Origin: CAXXOK01 sp035353615
Lineage (GTDB): Bacteria; Bacillota; Clostridia; Christensenellales; Aristaeellaceae
Assembly: GCA_035353615.1 (NCBI GenBank)
Contig: DAOPZY010000007.1
Location: 1-64,000 of the forward strand
Direction of reading: 5' to 3'
DNA length: 64,000 bases
The notes under the pieces are model-generated. The model saw nothing but the letters and a program-made list of their open reading frames with translations, did no database searches and had not been told where the DNA came from. The position numbers and the translations under genes were made by a program. Shown here piece by piece: positions 10,201 through 17,731 of this stretch (positions are counted from its first letter, which is position 1; each line of letters begins with the position of its first letter).

Positions 10201-10514
10201 AGCAATCGGTTCCGGTTAAAAAACCTGACAAAGCGTTCCACATCGCCGGGGGCAACGAAGTGCTCCGCCATATATCGCACGGCCGCCTCTATCGTATGCC
10301 GGGCTTCCTCCGGCAGGGCGGGCAGCATTCCCCCCGCCTCGCTGGCAAACGCGTCCCTCGTGAGGTTGTATTCGTAGTAGTTCATGCTGGTCGCGGGCAT
10401 TTCAGCATACATCTGCTTCCATTTTTCATAGGCCAGCTCGCGTTCGCGCTGCTCCGAGATATCATAAAACGAGATTATCGCCTGCAACGGCTGGTGGCTG
10501 CTGGTGTAGATCAT
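7272..10514 (-). CDS. GGDEF-REC-GGDEF-EAL cyclic-di-GMP protein (C-terminal part of an amber-split gene)
   Basis: 1080 codons from ATG 10514. They hold the end of a PAS domain (DISEQRERE, residues 19-27) and a second PAS-like region. GGDEF-1 (about 166-330) has GGDEY at 247-251, a diguanylate-cyclase-competent site. A receiver (about 365-485) carries LLDLMMPGMDG. GGDEF-2 is degenerate, with DADNF at the active site. The EAL domain (about 715-960) keeps EALVRW, SMNISR, LEITES, DDFGSAYSSL, LKLD, AEGVE and QGF, so phosphodiesterase activity is likely. A C-terminal PAS-like segment ends the protein. The reading frame continues without shift into the upstream fragment (10551-11984), interrupted only by one TAG. 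ATG 10514 lies within the PAS domain, so it is probably not a natural start. Confidence 0.88.
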   Translation of the reverse strand: MIYTSSHQPLQAIISFYDISEQRERELAYEKWKQMYAEMPATSMNYYEYNLTRDAFASEAGGMLPALPEEARHTIEAAVRYMAEHFVAPGDVERFVRFFNRNRLLNAFAHGERNDTMDFLRANGQNHQLWTSAGVQLITDPFSGDVQAFLLLKDEDAAKRDEMRVRERSNTDPLTGLLNRSAFEEQFTALLGQTEESNVHALIMIDVDGFKRVNDSYGHQFGDRVLIDIANSLRAMMRNDDLIGRIGGDEYMVCLKNVRDGTGFLERRAALICQTLNKQYGNDVAISGSAGLAIYPKDGGSFDTLYQKADKALYYAKHHGKNRFIFYHDGLLTGDTNAPSTHGMLTEPADMEALTETQLEIRHTLLIVDDVEMNRDMLCEIFRDEYQVLTAESGQECLKQMENSEHPISAVLLDLMMPGMDGLKVLEKIQNDVYLASIPVIVTSSADEAEYSLKAIELGATDFVSKPIDPVLVRLRVKNAIHRREADELRAQNRYLLVQKSEESRHQNELRYIAEHDPLTNICNKATFYHKTRLMIDKDPDTAYVMIAFDIEKFRVINDIFGHDEGDRLLRYIAQRMQILYASNATYSRIDADNFTLCLPYNRLAIKHRMQENEAELKEYDLPFEILLVYGLYIIDDRTLPVSIMHDRAEMAKRTVKGNYVKRYAYYDAKLRQELLDELDIVNNMTASLQKHQFEIYLQPKCRLSTGEIVGAEALVRWNHPTRGVLSPGAFVPIFEKNGFIMKLDAFVWEQVCILLQSWMNRYGGKPPISVSMNISRVDIYNPALVGTLCSLADRYGVPHGMLELEITESAYAKDPKQLADLITELRTKSFPVEMDDFGSAYSSLNMLKEISVDVLKLDMRFLLGNDQDGRGGTILSSIVRMARYLSLPIVAEGVENAEQAQFLSSIGCTVAQGFFYYPPMPVEDFERLLAAHPIRPITDLPDSFPGAAVRRVWSIDGDFSLMLETIPCAASMCELYKDNIEILRTNHEYMAMTGDSPDRVYSTDVIMRRLAAEGTMPYLLQLFHQAFESQGAVDGEYKRVSENGQIRRYHVKVRYLTGDNVRSLFFITYQPILDGGDTP

Positions 10515-10550
10515 GGTATAATCCCCGCGGTACCAGGCAAAGTGACCGTC

Positions 10551-11984
10551 CTAGTTTCGCAGGCTTGCCGTCACCGCGCCCTCTTCCTTGCCGGCGATCA
10601 TATCCTCAAAAAACGCCCTGAAATCGGCAATGCTTTCATCGCCCACCAAACCCTGCGCAATGGCGGATTCCGGCATATTGTTCAGGTCGAGATCCGGGTC
10701 AAATACCGGCGCCAGGCTTTCGCCCGGCAGAATGCTGCGGTTGGCCACGTCAAACCGGATCACGAACTTGTCGCTCTGCTGCACGGCAATCCGGTATTCC
10801 TCCTCGTGGATGCGCAGATCCTCCAGGTTTTGCATCTGCATCACCACATCCACATTGGCGTGCAGCACGCTGCCGGTGAGCGAAATGACCATCACCACCG
10901 TGCCGAAACGGAACACCGATACATTGTCGCCTAACGGGAACAGGTAAAAGCACATCAGGCTGACGCACCAGGAGCCGGTGAGGATCGCGGTGCCCAGAAC
11001 CAACTCGATGTTGATGCCCTTTTTCGCCCTGTACATGAAACGCACATAGGCAAGCAGCGTGCCGAGGGTTGCGAGCAACAGCACGTGCGATTGAATGGCC
11101 GCGCGCCACAGCACAAAGCGGCCTGTTGCCAGTAAATAAACCTGCACAGCAAGCCCCGCAAGCTGCACGCCAATCAGGCTCACGCACAGGCGGCGCATTC
11201 TGGGCAGGGTGCTGCATACAAACAGCAGGAACATCAGCGGCATTAAAAAGTAACTTCCTACATATACATACAGGTAGATCGGATTTGCCAGATAAAACGC
11301 CCCGGACACGTCCGAGTCGGTAAAAAACCAGGTGCATGCCAGCGCCACAAAGCCCATGAGGTAATAGTAGCTGCGCGAAATGCGTTTTTGGTAGCGCCGC
11401 GCTTCCATGATGGCAAACGTAAGCATCGCCAGCGAAAACAAGCTGATGAGGATGCTGAGAATCATCGAAAACATCCCCGCGTTGGATAGCGCCAGCTGCA
11501 CCTTCGCCATCGGGCCAAGGCGAACGGAGTACACTTCCACAAAGGGTTTAAGGCCCGCGCCGTTAAACGTGAAACGCAAAGCGCGCCCCGCCATGTCAGG
11601 CGTCAGGCGAAGCGCCACCCAAGGCAAATCCGCATGCCAAAGGTTGCCGGGCAGCGATGAAAGCCCGACAACCGCAAGCGCCTGTCCGTCCACATCGGCG
11701 GTCACGGCCTGATAATCGGTTTTGATATACACATATTCATCGCCCGTCAGGTTTTCGGGCAATGTTTTGATCACGGAACGTTCCCCGGCATTCAGGCGCG
11801 CCGGCAAAAGAACAGAACGCGTATGGCCGTCCTCGGCCACCGCCTGCCAACCGGCGCTCCATTGCATGGGATCGTTTTTAGCGCTCTGCAACCGCGCGGG
11901 GGACTGGTCAGAAACCGACAGCCATGCCAAAAGCATCGCTACCAGTGCAAAAACGATTGGGAAATACCAATTTTTCTGTTTCAT
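10551..11984 (-). CDS. 7TMR-DISM-like sensor, N-terminal fragment ending at an in-frame TAG
   Basis: 477 residues. A signal anchor (8-25) leads to an extracytoplasmic beta-rich region (about 45-165) resembling 7TMR-DISM extracellular domains, seven hydrophobic helices (about 168-375) and the first part of a PAS domain (from about 395). It stops at TAG (10553-10551) in the middle of that PAS domain. The very next codons, in the same frame, read DGHFAWYRGDYTMIYT, the expected continuation. I place the start at ATG 11984, behind GGAG, rather than at the first codon of the frame at 12128. Read through, the whole protein would be 1570 residues. The two parts are clearly one ancestral gene: nonsense mutation, assembly error or read-through are possible. 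Confidence 0.8.
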   Translation of the reverse strand: MKQKNWYFPIVFALVAMLLAWLSVSDQSPARLQSAKNDPMQWSAGWQAVAEDGHTRSVLLPARLNAGERSVIKTLPENLTGDEYVYIKTDYQAVTADVDGQALAVVGLSSLPGNLWHADLPWVALRLTPDMAGRALRFTFNGAGLKPFVEVYSVRLGPMAKVQLALSNAGMFSMILSILISLFSLAMLTFAIMEARRYQKRISRSYYYLMGFVALACTWFFTDSDVSGAFYLANPIYLYVYVGSYFLMPLMFLLFVCSTLPRMRRLCVSLIGVQLAGLAVQVYLLATGRFVLWRAAIQSHVLLLATLGTLLAYVRFMYRAKKGINIELVLGTAILTGSWCVSLMCFYLFPLGDNVSVFRFGTVVMVISLTGSVLHANVDVVMQMQNLEDLRIHEEEYRIAVQQSDKFVIRFDVANRSILPGESLAPVFDPDLDLNNMPESAIAQGLVGDESIADFRAFFEDMIAGKEEGAVTASLRN

Positions 11985-12092
11985 GCCTATAGCTCCACGA
12001 TTCGCTTTGCGATAGCGCGCGCTGGCGCTCTGATTGCACGATGGAGTACGCACCGGCATTTTTTCATGAGCCTTATCGGTTTCTACCATTTG

Positions 12093-12121
12093 ATTATACC
12101 GAACCGACCGCCGAAAAGCAA
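12093..12121 (-). promoter_or_regulatory. Promoter of the signalling operon
   Basis: On the minus strand TTGCTT (12116-12121), 17 bp, perfect TATAAT (12093-12098). It lies about 110 bp before the ATG at 11984. Confidence 0.55.
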
Positions 12122-12234
12122 GGGTCATCGCGGGGGCCCGCGCGCATGGCCGTCTGGGTTATTGATGTTTGAATGTTCATTTACCCATGGCGTAGGCCGC
12201 GGCCAAAAAGTGGGGGCAAAGGGGTAAAAAAGCG

Positions 12235-12263
12235 TTGACACACGGCCTCCCGTATGGTATAGT
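12235..12263 (+). promoter_or_regulatory. Promoter of infC-rpmI-rplT
   Basis: TTGACA (12235-12240), 17 bp, TATAGT (12258-12263), followed by a leader of about 180 nt before infC. Confidence 0.8.
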
Positions 12264-12269
12264 TACCTT

Positions 12270-12447
12270 TGTAAGCAGAAGCCACCCGCTTCTCACCGCG
12301 CGAACATGTTTTGCGCAGGTCGCGGCACAAAAGACCGCGTCGGTGCGTGAATACGGCGGGTAGCATGCCCGGCGTTTTTTATTTTGCAGTCGCGGCAACC
12401 GCCGCGCCACAGCGAAAAGGAACCGTCCCCAACAAATACGGAGGTGT
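12270..12447 (+). promoter_or_regulatory. L20-type leader with attenuator, upstream of infC
   Basis: A long leader lies between the promoter and infC. It contains CAGAAGCCACCCGCTTCTCACC (12276-12297), an arrangement typical of infC/L20 leaders in Bacillota. A GC-rich hairpin around 12354-12374 is followed by TTTTTT (12375-12380) and resembles an intrinsic attenuator. In this class, ribosomal protein L20 binds the leader and causes premature termination, giving feedback on the operon. Family assignment is by context and recalled motif; a covariance-model search was not possible. Confidence 0.65.
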
Positions 12448-13125
12448 ATGGATATCAACAACGAGCCGATGATTAACGAAGAAATTAACGACCGCGAAGT
12501 GCGCCTGATTGGCCCCGACGGCGAGCAGCTGGGCGTAATGAGCACCCACGCGGCGCTGGAAAAGGCCGAAGCGGCAGGGTTGGACCTGGTCAAAATTGTG
12601 CCCGGCGCCCAACCGCCCGTTTGCAAGCTGATGGATTACGACAAGCACCGCTTTGAACAGTCCAAACGCGAACGCGAGCTGCGCAAAAATCAGCGTATTG
12701 TGGAGCTGAAAGAGGTCCAGCTTTCCGCCACCATCGAGGAAAACGACTTGCAAACCAAGCTGAAGAACGCCATCAAGTTTCTGGAGGATGGCGACAAGGT
12801 CAAGGTGACCATTCGTTTCCGCGGCCGCCAAATCGCGCACACAAGCATCGGCATGCAAATCATGCTGGATTTTGCCAAACGCATTGAGGAGATCGGCAAC
12901 GTGGAACGCCGCCCCTTGCTGGAAGGCCGCCACATGATTATGATCCTGGCCCCCAAGGCGGAAAAGAAGAGCTTTGCCGAGCGCTCGCAGGAACGCAAGG
13001 CGCAAAAGGAAACGCCCGCTTCGGAAGCCGACCGTCAGCCGGTCGCCGATGAAGCCGAGGACAAGCTTGCGCCCAAGGAGCAACCCAAGAAAAAGGTCAA
13101 GCGCGAAAGCGAGAATATGATCTGA
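12448..13125 (+). CDS. infC: Translation initiation factor IF-3
   Basis: IF-3 binds the 30S subunit, blocks premature 50S joining and checks start-codon pairing. The N-terminal domain (INEEINDREVRLIGPDGEQ) and C-terminal domain (VKVTIRFRGRQIAH, GRHMIMILAP) are both complete by about residue 172. The protein is 225 residues, longer than the usual 170-180, because of a Lys/Glu-rich low-complexity tail of about 50 residues (KAEKKSFAERSQERKAQKE onward). The start is ATG 12448 behind GGAGGTGT, not the AUU found in many infC genes. It is the first gene of the conserved infC-rpmI-rplT operon, controlled by the leader upstream. Confidence 0.97.
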   Translation: MDINNEPMINEEINDREVRLIGPDGEQLGVMSTHAALEKAEAAGLDLVKIVPGAQPPVCKLMDYDKHRFEQSKRERELRKNQRIVELKEVQLSATIEENDLQTKLKNAIKFLEDGDKVKVTIRFRGRQIAHTSIGMQIMLDFAKRIEEIGNVERRPLLEGRHMIMILAPKAEKKSFAERSQERKAQKETPASEADRQPVADEAEDKLAPKEQPKKKVKRESENMI

Positions 13126-13231
13126 CCTAAGGAACCGTCGCATTGCCGGTCGCCGGCCCGCGCACGGAGCCTTCCGTAGCCGGGCGTTTGCGCCCGGAGC
13201 CGGAACCCATACGGAGAGGAGGAAAACCCCC

Positions 13232-13432
13232 ATGCCCAAGCAAAAATCCCATCGCGGTGCTGCCAAGCGTTTCTCCTTCACGAAAAATGGTAAGGTGAAG
13301 CATAAGCAGATGAACGCTAACCATCAGGTGCATCTTAAAACCACCAAGCGCACCCGCCATCTGCGTGCGGACGGTATTGTGGATAACAACGCCGAAGCCC
13401 GTACCATTCGCAAACTGCTACCGTACCAATAA
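13232..13432 (+). CDS. rpmI: 50S ribosomal protein L35
   Basis: 66 residues, the normal L35 length, starting MPKQKSHRGAAKRFSFTKNG and rich in Lys/Arg. AGGAGG precedes the ATG. The 106-bp spacer after infC is GC-rich and contains a CGGGCGTTTGCGCCCG hairpin, which could tune expression between infC and the two ribosomal genes. Confidence 0.97.
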   Translation: MPKQKSHRGAAKRFSFTKNGKVKHKQMNANHQVHLKTTKRTRHLRADGIVDNNAEARTIRKLLPYQ

Positions 13433-13466
13433 GCTGTTTGGCTGATTTTTCAAGGAGGAAAGAAAC

Positions 13467-13811
13467 ATGGCACGCATTAAAAGAGCCGTGAACGCCCACA
13501 AGAAGCGTCGCAAGGTGCTTAAACTTGCCAAGGGTTATTTCGGCGCTAAATCCCGGCAATACCGCGCGGCAAGCGAGCAGGTTGCCCGCAGCCTGCGCTA
13601 TGCTTATGAAGGCCGCAAACTCCGCAAGCGCGATTTCCGCCGCCTGTGGATTACCCGTATCAACGCCGCGGCACGGCTCAACAACATGAGCTATTCCGTA
13701 TTGATGAGCGGGCTTAAAAAGAACAACATCACCATCAACCGCAAGATGCTTGCGGATATCGCCGTAAACGATCCCGAGGCGTTCGCCAAGATCGTCGAGA
13801 GCGCCAAGTGA
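13467..13811 (+). CDS. rplT: 50S ribosomal protein L20
   Basis: 114 residues, starting MARIKRAVNAHKKRRKVLKL, with the basic N-terminal extension that binds 23S rRNA and the globular C-terminal half (INAAARLNNMSYSVLMSGLK). L20 is needed for early 50S assembly and represses its own operon through the leader before infC. AAGGAGGAAAGAAAC precedes the ATG, and a strong terminator follows 30 bp after the stop. Confidence 0.98.
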   Translation: MARIKRAVNAHKKRRKVLKLAKGYFGAKSRQYRAASEQVARSLRYAYEGRKLRKRDFRRLWITRINAAARLNNMSYSVLMSGLKKNNITINRKMLADIAVNDPEAFAKIVESAK

Positions 13812-13841
13812 TGCGCCTTTGGGCAACACAGGGAATCCGAT

Positions 13842-13874
13842 AAAACCGCGGCATGGCAAATGCCCGGTTTTTTT
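13842..13874 (+). terminator. Rho-independent terminator of infC-rpmI-rplT
   Basis: AAAACCG-C-GGCAT pairs with ATGCC-CGGTTTT around a 5-nt loop (GGCAA) and runs into a T-tract. Confidence 0.88.
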
Positions 13875-13914
13875 ATGCCCTCAGGCGATGCTATGGAGGC
13901 ATAAAAATAAGCGA

Positions 13915-14075
13915 AGCGCTGTTCCGCTCGCCTCATCGCCCTGCGGGCGATTTGATTGCTTGTTGGGGAAACGCTGCGGCGTTAGGCTTGGGGTTCCGCC
14001 CCAACCCCCGGCAGGGGCCTCGCCCCTGCACTCCACAAGGGCTTCGCCCTTGACCCGGTTCCGCTGCGGCGGGGG
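13915..14075 (-). repeat. Hairpin-chain repeat, copy R1
   Basis: Third of three tandem copies downstream of the guaA-like gene, read on the minus strand. It contains CCGCCGCAGCGG, then CAAGGGCGAAGCCCTTG, CAGGGGCGAGGCCCCTG, GGGGCGGAACCCC and a final variant of the AGCCCGCAGGGCT / GAGGCGAGCGG module. Confidence 0.85.
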
Positions 14076-14097
14076 TAGGTGTGCGCTTACCTTGGCA

Positions 14098-14261
14098 ATG
14101 CGTTTTGCCGTTCGCCTCATAGCCCTACGGGCTGTTCGCTCACTGGATGGTTTCACGCTGCGGCGTTAGGCTTGGGGTTCCGCCCCATACCCCGGCAGGG
14201 GCCTCGCCCCTGCGCCCTGACAAGGGCTTCGCCCTTGATCCATCTCCGCTGCGGCGGGGGG
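14098..14261 (-). repeat. Hairpin-chain repeat, copy R2
   Basis: A full copy with all modules in the same order as R1, including AGCCCGTAGGGCT. Its tail GCAAAACGCATTGCC is shared with copies at 60348-60888. Confidence 0.85.
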
Positions 14262-14274
14262 TGCTCAAACAGTC

Positions 14275-14376
14275 AGGCTTGGGGTTCCGCCCCAAACCCC
14301 GGCAAGGGGCCTCGCCCCTGCACTCTGACAAGGGCTTCGCCCTTGACCCATCTCCGCTGCGGCGGGGGGTTGCTCA
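14275..14376 (-). repeat. Hairpin-chain repeat, copy R3 (lacks the last module)
   Basis: Adjacent to the guaA-like stop codon. It carries the first four hairpins but not the AGCCCGCAGGGCT module. The flank TGCTCAAACAG occurs on both sides of the copy (14262-14272 and 14376-14386), as expected after a tandem duplication of about 114 bp. Confidence 0.8.
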
Positions 14377-14385
14377 AACAGACAG

Positions 14386-15843
14386 TTACTCCATCAGCGC
14401 ATAATTCTGACTCGGGGTCATATCATACACCACACGGGTCACCTGCGGCAGAGTATGCAGGATTCGTTCCACAACGCGCTCCAGTAAATCATATGGCAAG
14501 CGGGATGCGCAGGCGTCGCCGCCGCAGGCCTGACAGGCGCGCAGCACCGCTACGTAGCCTTCCTGCCCCTCCCGGTTCTCGCCCAGGCTGGCATAGTATT
14601 GCCATAGCCGCCGCTCATGGCCGCCCGCGCGCACTTCCTCGCTGAATATCGCGTCCGCCGCCCTGAGCAATGCCAGCCTTTCCTCGGTAACCTCTCCGTA
14701 AATCCGCACCGCAAGGCCGCTGGCGGGAAACGGTTGCCTTTCGGCGATGCTGCCGGGCAGGGACAAAGCTTTGGCAATGCGGCGAATTTCATCCTTAAAA
14801 AGCACTCGAACCGGTTCGGTAACCCTGAGCGCCGCGCCGCCTGAAGCCTCGGGCAGAAGGGCGGCGGGCTGCGCGCCGTACAGCGTGTCGTTATAATTGG
14901 TACCCAGCACCAGCGTGCGCGCGTCCGGTATCTCGGTCAGCTGTTTATAATAGACCTGCCGAAGCAGAGAGGAGACGATCCGCTCCTTCTCCAAAACGGC
15001 GGTTACGCCTTCAAGCGCGTGTAAAAAGGCTTTTCTCGCGTCCACACGCACAACCGGAAGGCCCAGCGTGTCCAGATAGTTTTGAATGACCTCGTCCGGC
15101 TCGTCCCGGCGGAACAACCCGGTATCCACAAACACGCACGTCAGGCGATCCCCAACGGCCTCATGGGCCAGTTTTGCGCACACGGCGCTGTCCACGCCGC
15201 CGGATACGGCGCACAGCACGCGCCCATCGCCCGCGATGTTTCGAAGCGCGTCCACCGCCTGCTCCACAATGCGTTCCTCCGTCCAATCCGGGGTAACGCC
15301 GCAGATCAGGCAGGCGAAATTGCGCAACAACTGCACCGCGTCGGGATCGTTGCGCTCAATGGGGTACTGCACGGCATACAGCTTAGCCGGCACGTCGTAA
15401 AAACCAATGCAGCGCTCGGTAGCGGTAGCCAGACAGTTCAGGCTTTCCGGCAGGGATAAATCGCTGAAGCTGTGAAACACGCGCTCGCCGCCGCTCATGC
15501 CGTCAAACAAAGGATCTTCCGCAAGGCCAAGGGTGATGCTTTCATTTGGCCCTTCCTGCGTTTGCGTGGCGCCCCCGAAATGGGCGCACAGCGCCGGCAC
15601 CATGCCGCCCAACGCAAGCACCGGAAGCCCGGCTGAAAGCAGCGCTGTGTCAAAGGCGGAAAGGTCGGGGGCGGGGTCGGCGCGCGCGGCAATGATGATG
15701 CCGCAGGGCGCGTTTTGCAAAGCCGCGTCCTTCCGGATGCCAAACGGCGCAAGCTCGCAATAGACTTGCTGGCTGCGCAGGGTACGGGCGATCAAACCGG
15801 CCAGCGCCGTGTCCTGATCCAGTATTAACACTGCGTTTTGCAT
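14386..15843 (-). CDS. GMP-synthase paralogue with inactivated glutaminase domain
   Basis: 485 residues aligned end to end with GuaA: class I amidotransferase region (1-190), ATP-pyrophosphatase (about 205-370) and C-terminal dimerisation domain (about 375-485). The PP-loop SGGVDS (about 213-218) is intact. The nucleophile-elbow Cys expected in the GICYG motif is Gly79 in ALGGM, and the HPE triad motif is replaced by YPIER. The substrate-loop motif KSHHNVGG of true GuaA is also absent (GTNYNDTLYG region instead). So glutamine hydrolysis is unlikely and the substrate may not be XMP. The start ATG is preceded by GGAGG at a 7-nt spacing. It stands alone, minus strand, between translation and purine operons. 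Confidence 0.75.
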   Translation of the reverse strand: MQNAVLILDQDTALAGLIARTLRSQQVYCELAPFGIRKDAALQNAPCGIIIAARADPAPDLSAFDTALLSAGLPVLALGGMVPALCAHFGGATQTQEGPNESITLGLAEDPLFDGMSGGERVFHSFSDLSLPESLNCLATATERCIGFYDVPAKLYAVQYPIERNDPDAVQLLRNFACLICGVTPDWTEERIVEQAVDALRNIAGDGRVLCAVSGGVDSAVCAKLAHEAVGDRLTCVFVDTGLFRRDEPDEVIQNYLDTLGLPVVRVDARKAFLHALEGVTAVLEKERIVSSLLRQVYYKQLTEIPDARTLVLGTNYNDTLYGAQPAALLPEASGGAALRVTEPVRVLFKDEIRRIAKALSLPGSIAERQPFPASGLAVRIYGEVTEERLALLRAADAIFSEEVRAGGHERRLWQYYASLGENREGQEGYVAVLRACQACGGDACASRLPYDLLERVVERILHTLPQVTRVVYDMTPSQNYALME

Positions 15844-16034
15844 TGTCAGCCTCCGATGATTGGTATCGTTCGCTTATGCGTTCCACACACAGAAGGGAAA
15901 ACCCTCTTTTGCCGCCCGAAAGACGAACGGGAAGCCAAAAACCGTCCGTTTAGTTCGGTTGCCGTGAGCAGCTTCCAAGCCGTCGCCCGCATTGCGGCGG
16001 GGATGGCGCGGCACGGCAGAATAGGGCTATTCAG
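15844..16034. other. Intergenic region before the guaA-like gene
   Basis: No gene is seen. It holds a GTTCG (15868-15872) and a CGAAC (15924-15928), the core of PurR-type boxes, also seen before purE; regulation by a purine repressor is only a guess. Confidence 0.3.
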
Positions 16035-16063
16035 TTGACGCGCCTGCCTGCGCCCGGTATAAT
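16035..16063 (+). promoter_or_regulatory. Promoter of the nitroreductase gene
   Basis: TTGACG (16035-16040), 17 bp, perfect TATAAT (16058-16063), about 150 bp before the start codon. Confidence 0.75.
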
Positions 16064-16215
16064 CGTTTCAGAAAGCGCGACCCACAGTAGCGTACTGACG
16101 CGGCGGTTGGCGATCCGCAGCGCAGGAATGCGGGCATGCCTCTGGCTTTCGCGGCTTGGCCGTTTTCACAATCACGCGCGCCCGACGGGTGCGCTTCGCA
16201 CAGGGAGGAAACGCT

Positions 16216-16956
16216 ATGAACGAGATCATCCAAAGCCTATATACCCGAAAATCCGTGCGGGTGTTTGAGGAACGCCCCATCGCGCCGGAGGAAAAGCAGG
16301 CGATCTTGCTGGCCGCCGCGCAGGCGCCGACCGCGGGCAACCAGCAACTGTATACCATTCTGGATATTACCGATCAGGCGCTCAAGGATCGGCTGGCCGT
16401 AACGTGCGATCATCAGCCGTTTATCGCAAAAGCGCCGCTTGTGCTGATCTTTTGCGCCGATCCGCTGAAATGGACGCAAGGCTATGCGGATGCGGGCTGT
16501 CAGCCCCGTCCGCTAGGGAAAGGCGATCTGATGCTGGCCGTAACGGATGCGGTGATTGCGGCGCAAAATGCGGTGGTCGCGGCATGGAGCCTGGGCATCG
16601 GCTCGTGCTATATTGGAGATGTGATGGAAAACTGCGAAGAACACCGCGCGTTGCTTTGCCTGCCGGATTCGGTTTTTCCGGCGGCGATGCTGGTGTTTGG
16701 GTACCCAACGCCGCAGCAGCAGGCGCGGCCCAAGCCTGCTCGGGCGGAGCTTCGGCACATTGTGCAGGAAAACGGCTACCGTGTTTTGGAGAAAGAGGAG
16801 CGTCGGGCGTTGTTCGGCGGGCATCTGGAGGGGCAGGAGTATGCCGAGTGGATGCAGGCGTTCTGCAAACGGAAGTACGGATCAGATTTTGCGCGGGAAA
16901 TGAACCGCTCGGTCGAGAAATATCTGGAGGCTTTTCCACCGGCGGAGAATAGCTGA
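16216..16956 (+). CDS. Nitroreductase family NAD(P)H-dependent flavoprotein
   Basis: 246 residues. The N-terminal LYTRKSVRVFEERPI segment and the PTAGNQQ loop are the FMN-binding signature of the nitroreductase fold, and SLGIGSCYIGD plus MLVFGYPT match the central and C-terminal flavin contacts. Members use NAD(P)H to reduce nitro compounds, quinones or flavins as FMN dimers. The C-terminal tail (KRKYGSDFAREMNRSVEKYL) is common in clostridial homologues. ATG 16216 follows GGGAGGAAACGCT, and upstream codons of the open frame look non-coding. It is monocistronic and followed directly by hairpin-chain repeats in the same orientation. Confidence 0.88.
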   Translation: MNEIIQSLYTRKSVRVFEERPIAPEEKQAILLAAAQAPTAGNQQLYTILDITDQALKDRLAVTCDHQPFIAKAPLVLIFCADPLKWTQGYADAGCQPRPLGKGDLMLAVTDAVIAAQNAVVAAWSLGIGSCYIGDVMENCEEHRALLCLPDSVFPAAMLVFGYPTPQQQARPKPARAELRHIVQENGYRVLEKEERRALFGGHLEGQEYAEWMQAFCKRKYGSDFAREMNRSVEKYLEAFPPAENS

Positions 16957-16972
16957 CAGAGTTGCCCCCTCC

Positions 16973-17142
16973 CCCCGCCGCGGCGGAACCGGGTCAAGGG
17001 CGTTAGCCCTTGTCAGAGTGCAGGGGCGAAGCCCATGCCGGGGTCTGGGGCAGAGCCCCAAGCTCCACGCCGCAGCGTGAAGTTAACAAGCGAGCGAACA
17101 GCCCGCAGGGCTATGAGGCGAGCGGAACCGCGCTTTGTTGTT
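16973..17142 (+). repeat. Hairpin-chain repeat, copy R4
   Basis: It begins 17 bp after the nitroreductase stop, with the same polarity as that gene. It has all modules through AGCCCGCAGGGCT and GAGGCGAGCGG, and runs into the assembly gap. Confidence 0.85.
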
Positions 17143-17242
17143 NNNNNNNNNNNNNNNNNNNNNNNNNNNNNNNNNNNNNNNNNNNNNNNNNNNNNNNNNN
17201 NNNNNNNNNNNNNNNNNNNNNNNNNNNNNNNNNNNNNNNNNN
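17143..17242. other. Assembly gap (100 N)
   Basis: Exactly 100 unknown bases between two near-identical repeat copies, so a scaffold join of unknown true length. Additional repeat copies may be missing here. Confidence 0.95.
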
Positions 17243-17391
17243 TCAAGGGCGTTAGCCCTTGTCAGGGTGCAGGGGCGAAGCCCATGCCGGGGTCTGGGGC
17301 AGAGCCCCAAGCCTCCATGCCGCAGCCTGAAAAGCAAAGCGAGCGAACAGCCCGCAGGGCTATGAGGCGAGCGGAACCGCGCTTTGTTGTT
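17243..17391 (+). repeat. Hairpin-chain repeat, copy R5
   Basis: Its left end is lost in the gap. Almost identical to R6, with a repeat period of 186 bp (TCAAGGGCG at 17243 and 17429). Confidence 0.85.
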
Positions 17392-17409
17392 TCCAGCCTG
17401 CCCCCACCC

Positions 17410-17575
17410 CCCGCCGCAGCGGACCGGGTCAAGGGCGTTAGCCCTTGTCAGGGTGCAGGGGCGAAGCCCATGCCGGGGTCTGGTGCAGAGCCCCAAGCCT
17501 GCATGCCGCAGCCTGAAAAGCAAAGCGAGCGAACAGCCCACAGGGCTATGAGGCGAGCGGAACCGCGCTTTGCGG
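17410..17575 (+). repeat. Hairpin-chain repeat, copy R6
   Basis: A full copy, same orientation as R4 and R5 and as the nitroreductase gene. Confidence 0.85.
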
Positions 17576-17699
17576 CTCAAACCAAACCGTGTCGATAAGC
17601 TCCGCCGCCTTGTAGCGTCGCATCCGAAGTCCCCGTCTGGCCAGGAACAATCCCCCATTGCTCCCCTTCCCACCCTGACCGTGACTTCTCAGCCATCCG

Positions 17700-17731
17700 C
17701 GCCGCAAAGCATAACGCTTTACGGCGTTTTT
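17700..17731 (+). terminator. Rho-independent terminator 5' of the purine operon
   Basis: CGCCG-C-AAAGC pairs with GCTTT-A-CGGCG around ATAAC, followed by TTTTT (17727-17731). It ends rightward transcription coming through the repeat array. The 120 bp before it hold no recognisable gene. It may be the nitroreductase transcript's terminator. Confidence 0.75.

Noticed and set aside
10551..10553. Genome-wide amber recoding (for example pyrrolysine)
   Set aside because: TAG ends purD, rapZ and the second ABC gene at the expected family lengths, so amber is a normal stop here.
14079..14645. Open frames running through the repeat arrays here and at 17013-17673, 56833-57231 and 60300-60988
   Set aside because: They arise because the hairpin modules lack stops in several frames; products such as FRPKPRQG repeats appear in many frames and are not genes.
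13915..17575. Insertion sequence or MITE with terminal inverted repeats
   Set aside because: No transposase, no terminal inverted repeats bounding the unit and no clear target-site duplication; the strict gene-relative orientation argues against random transposition.
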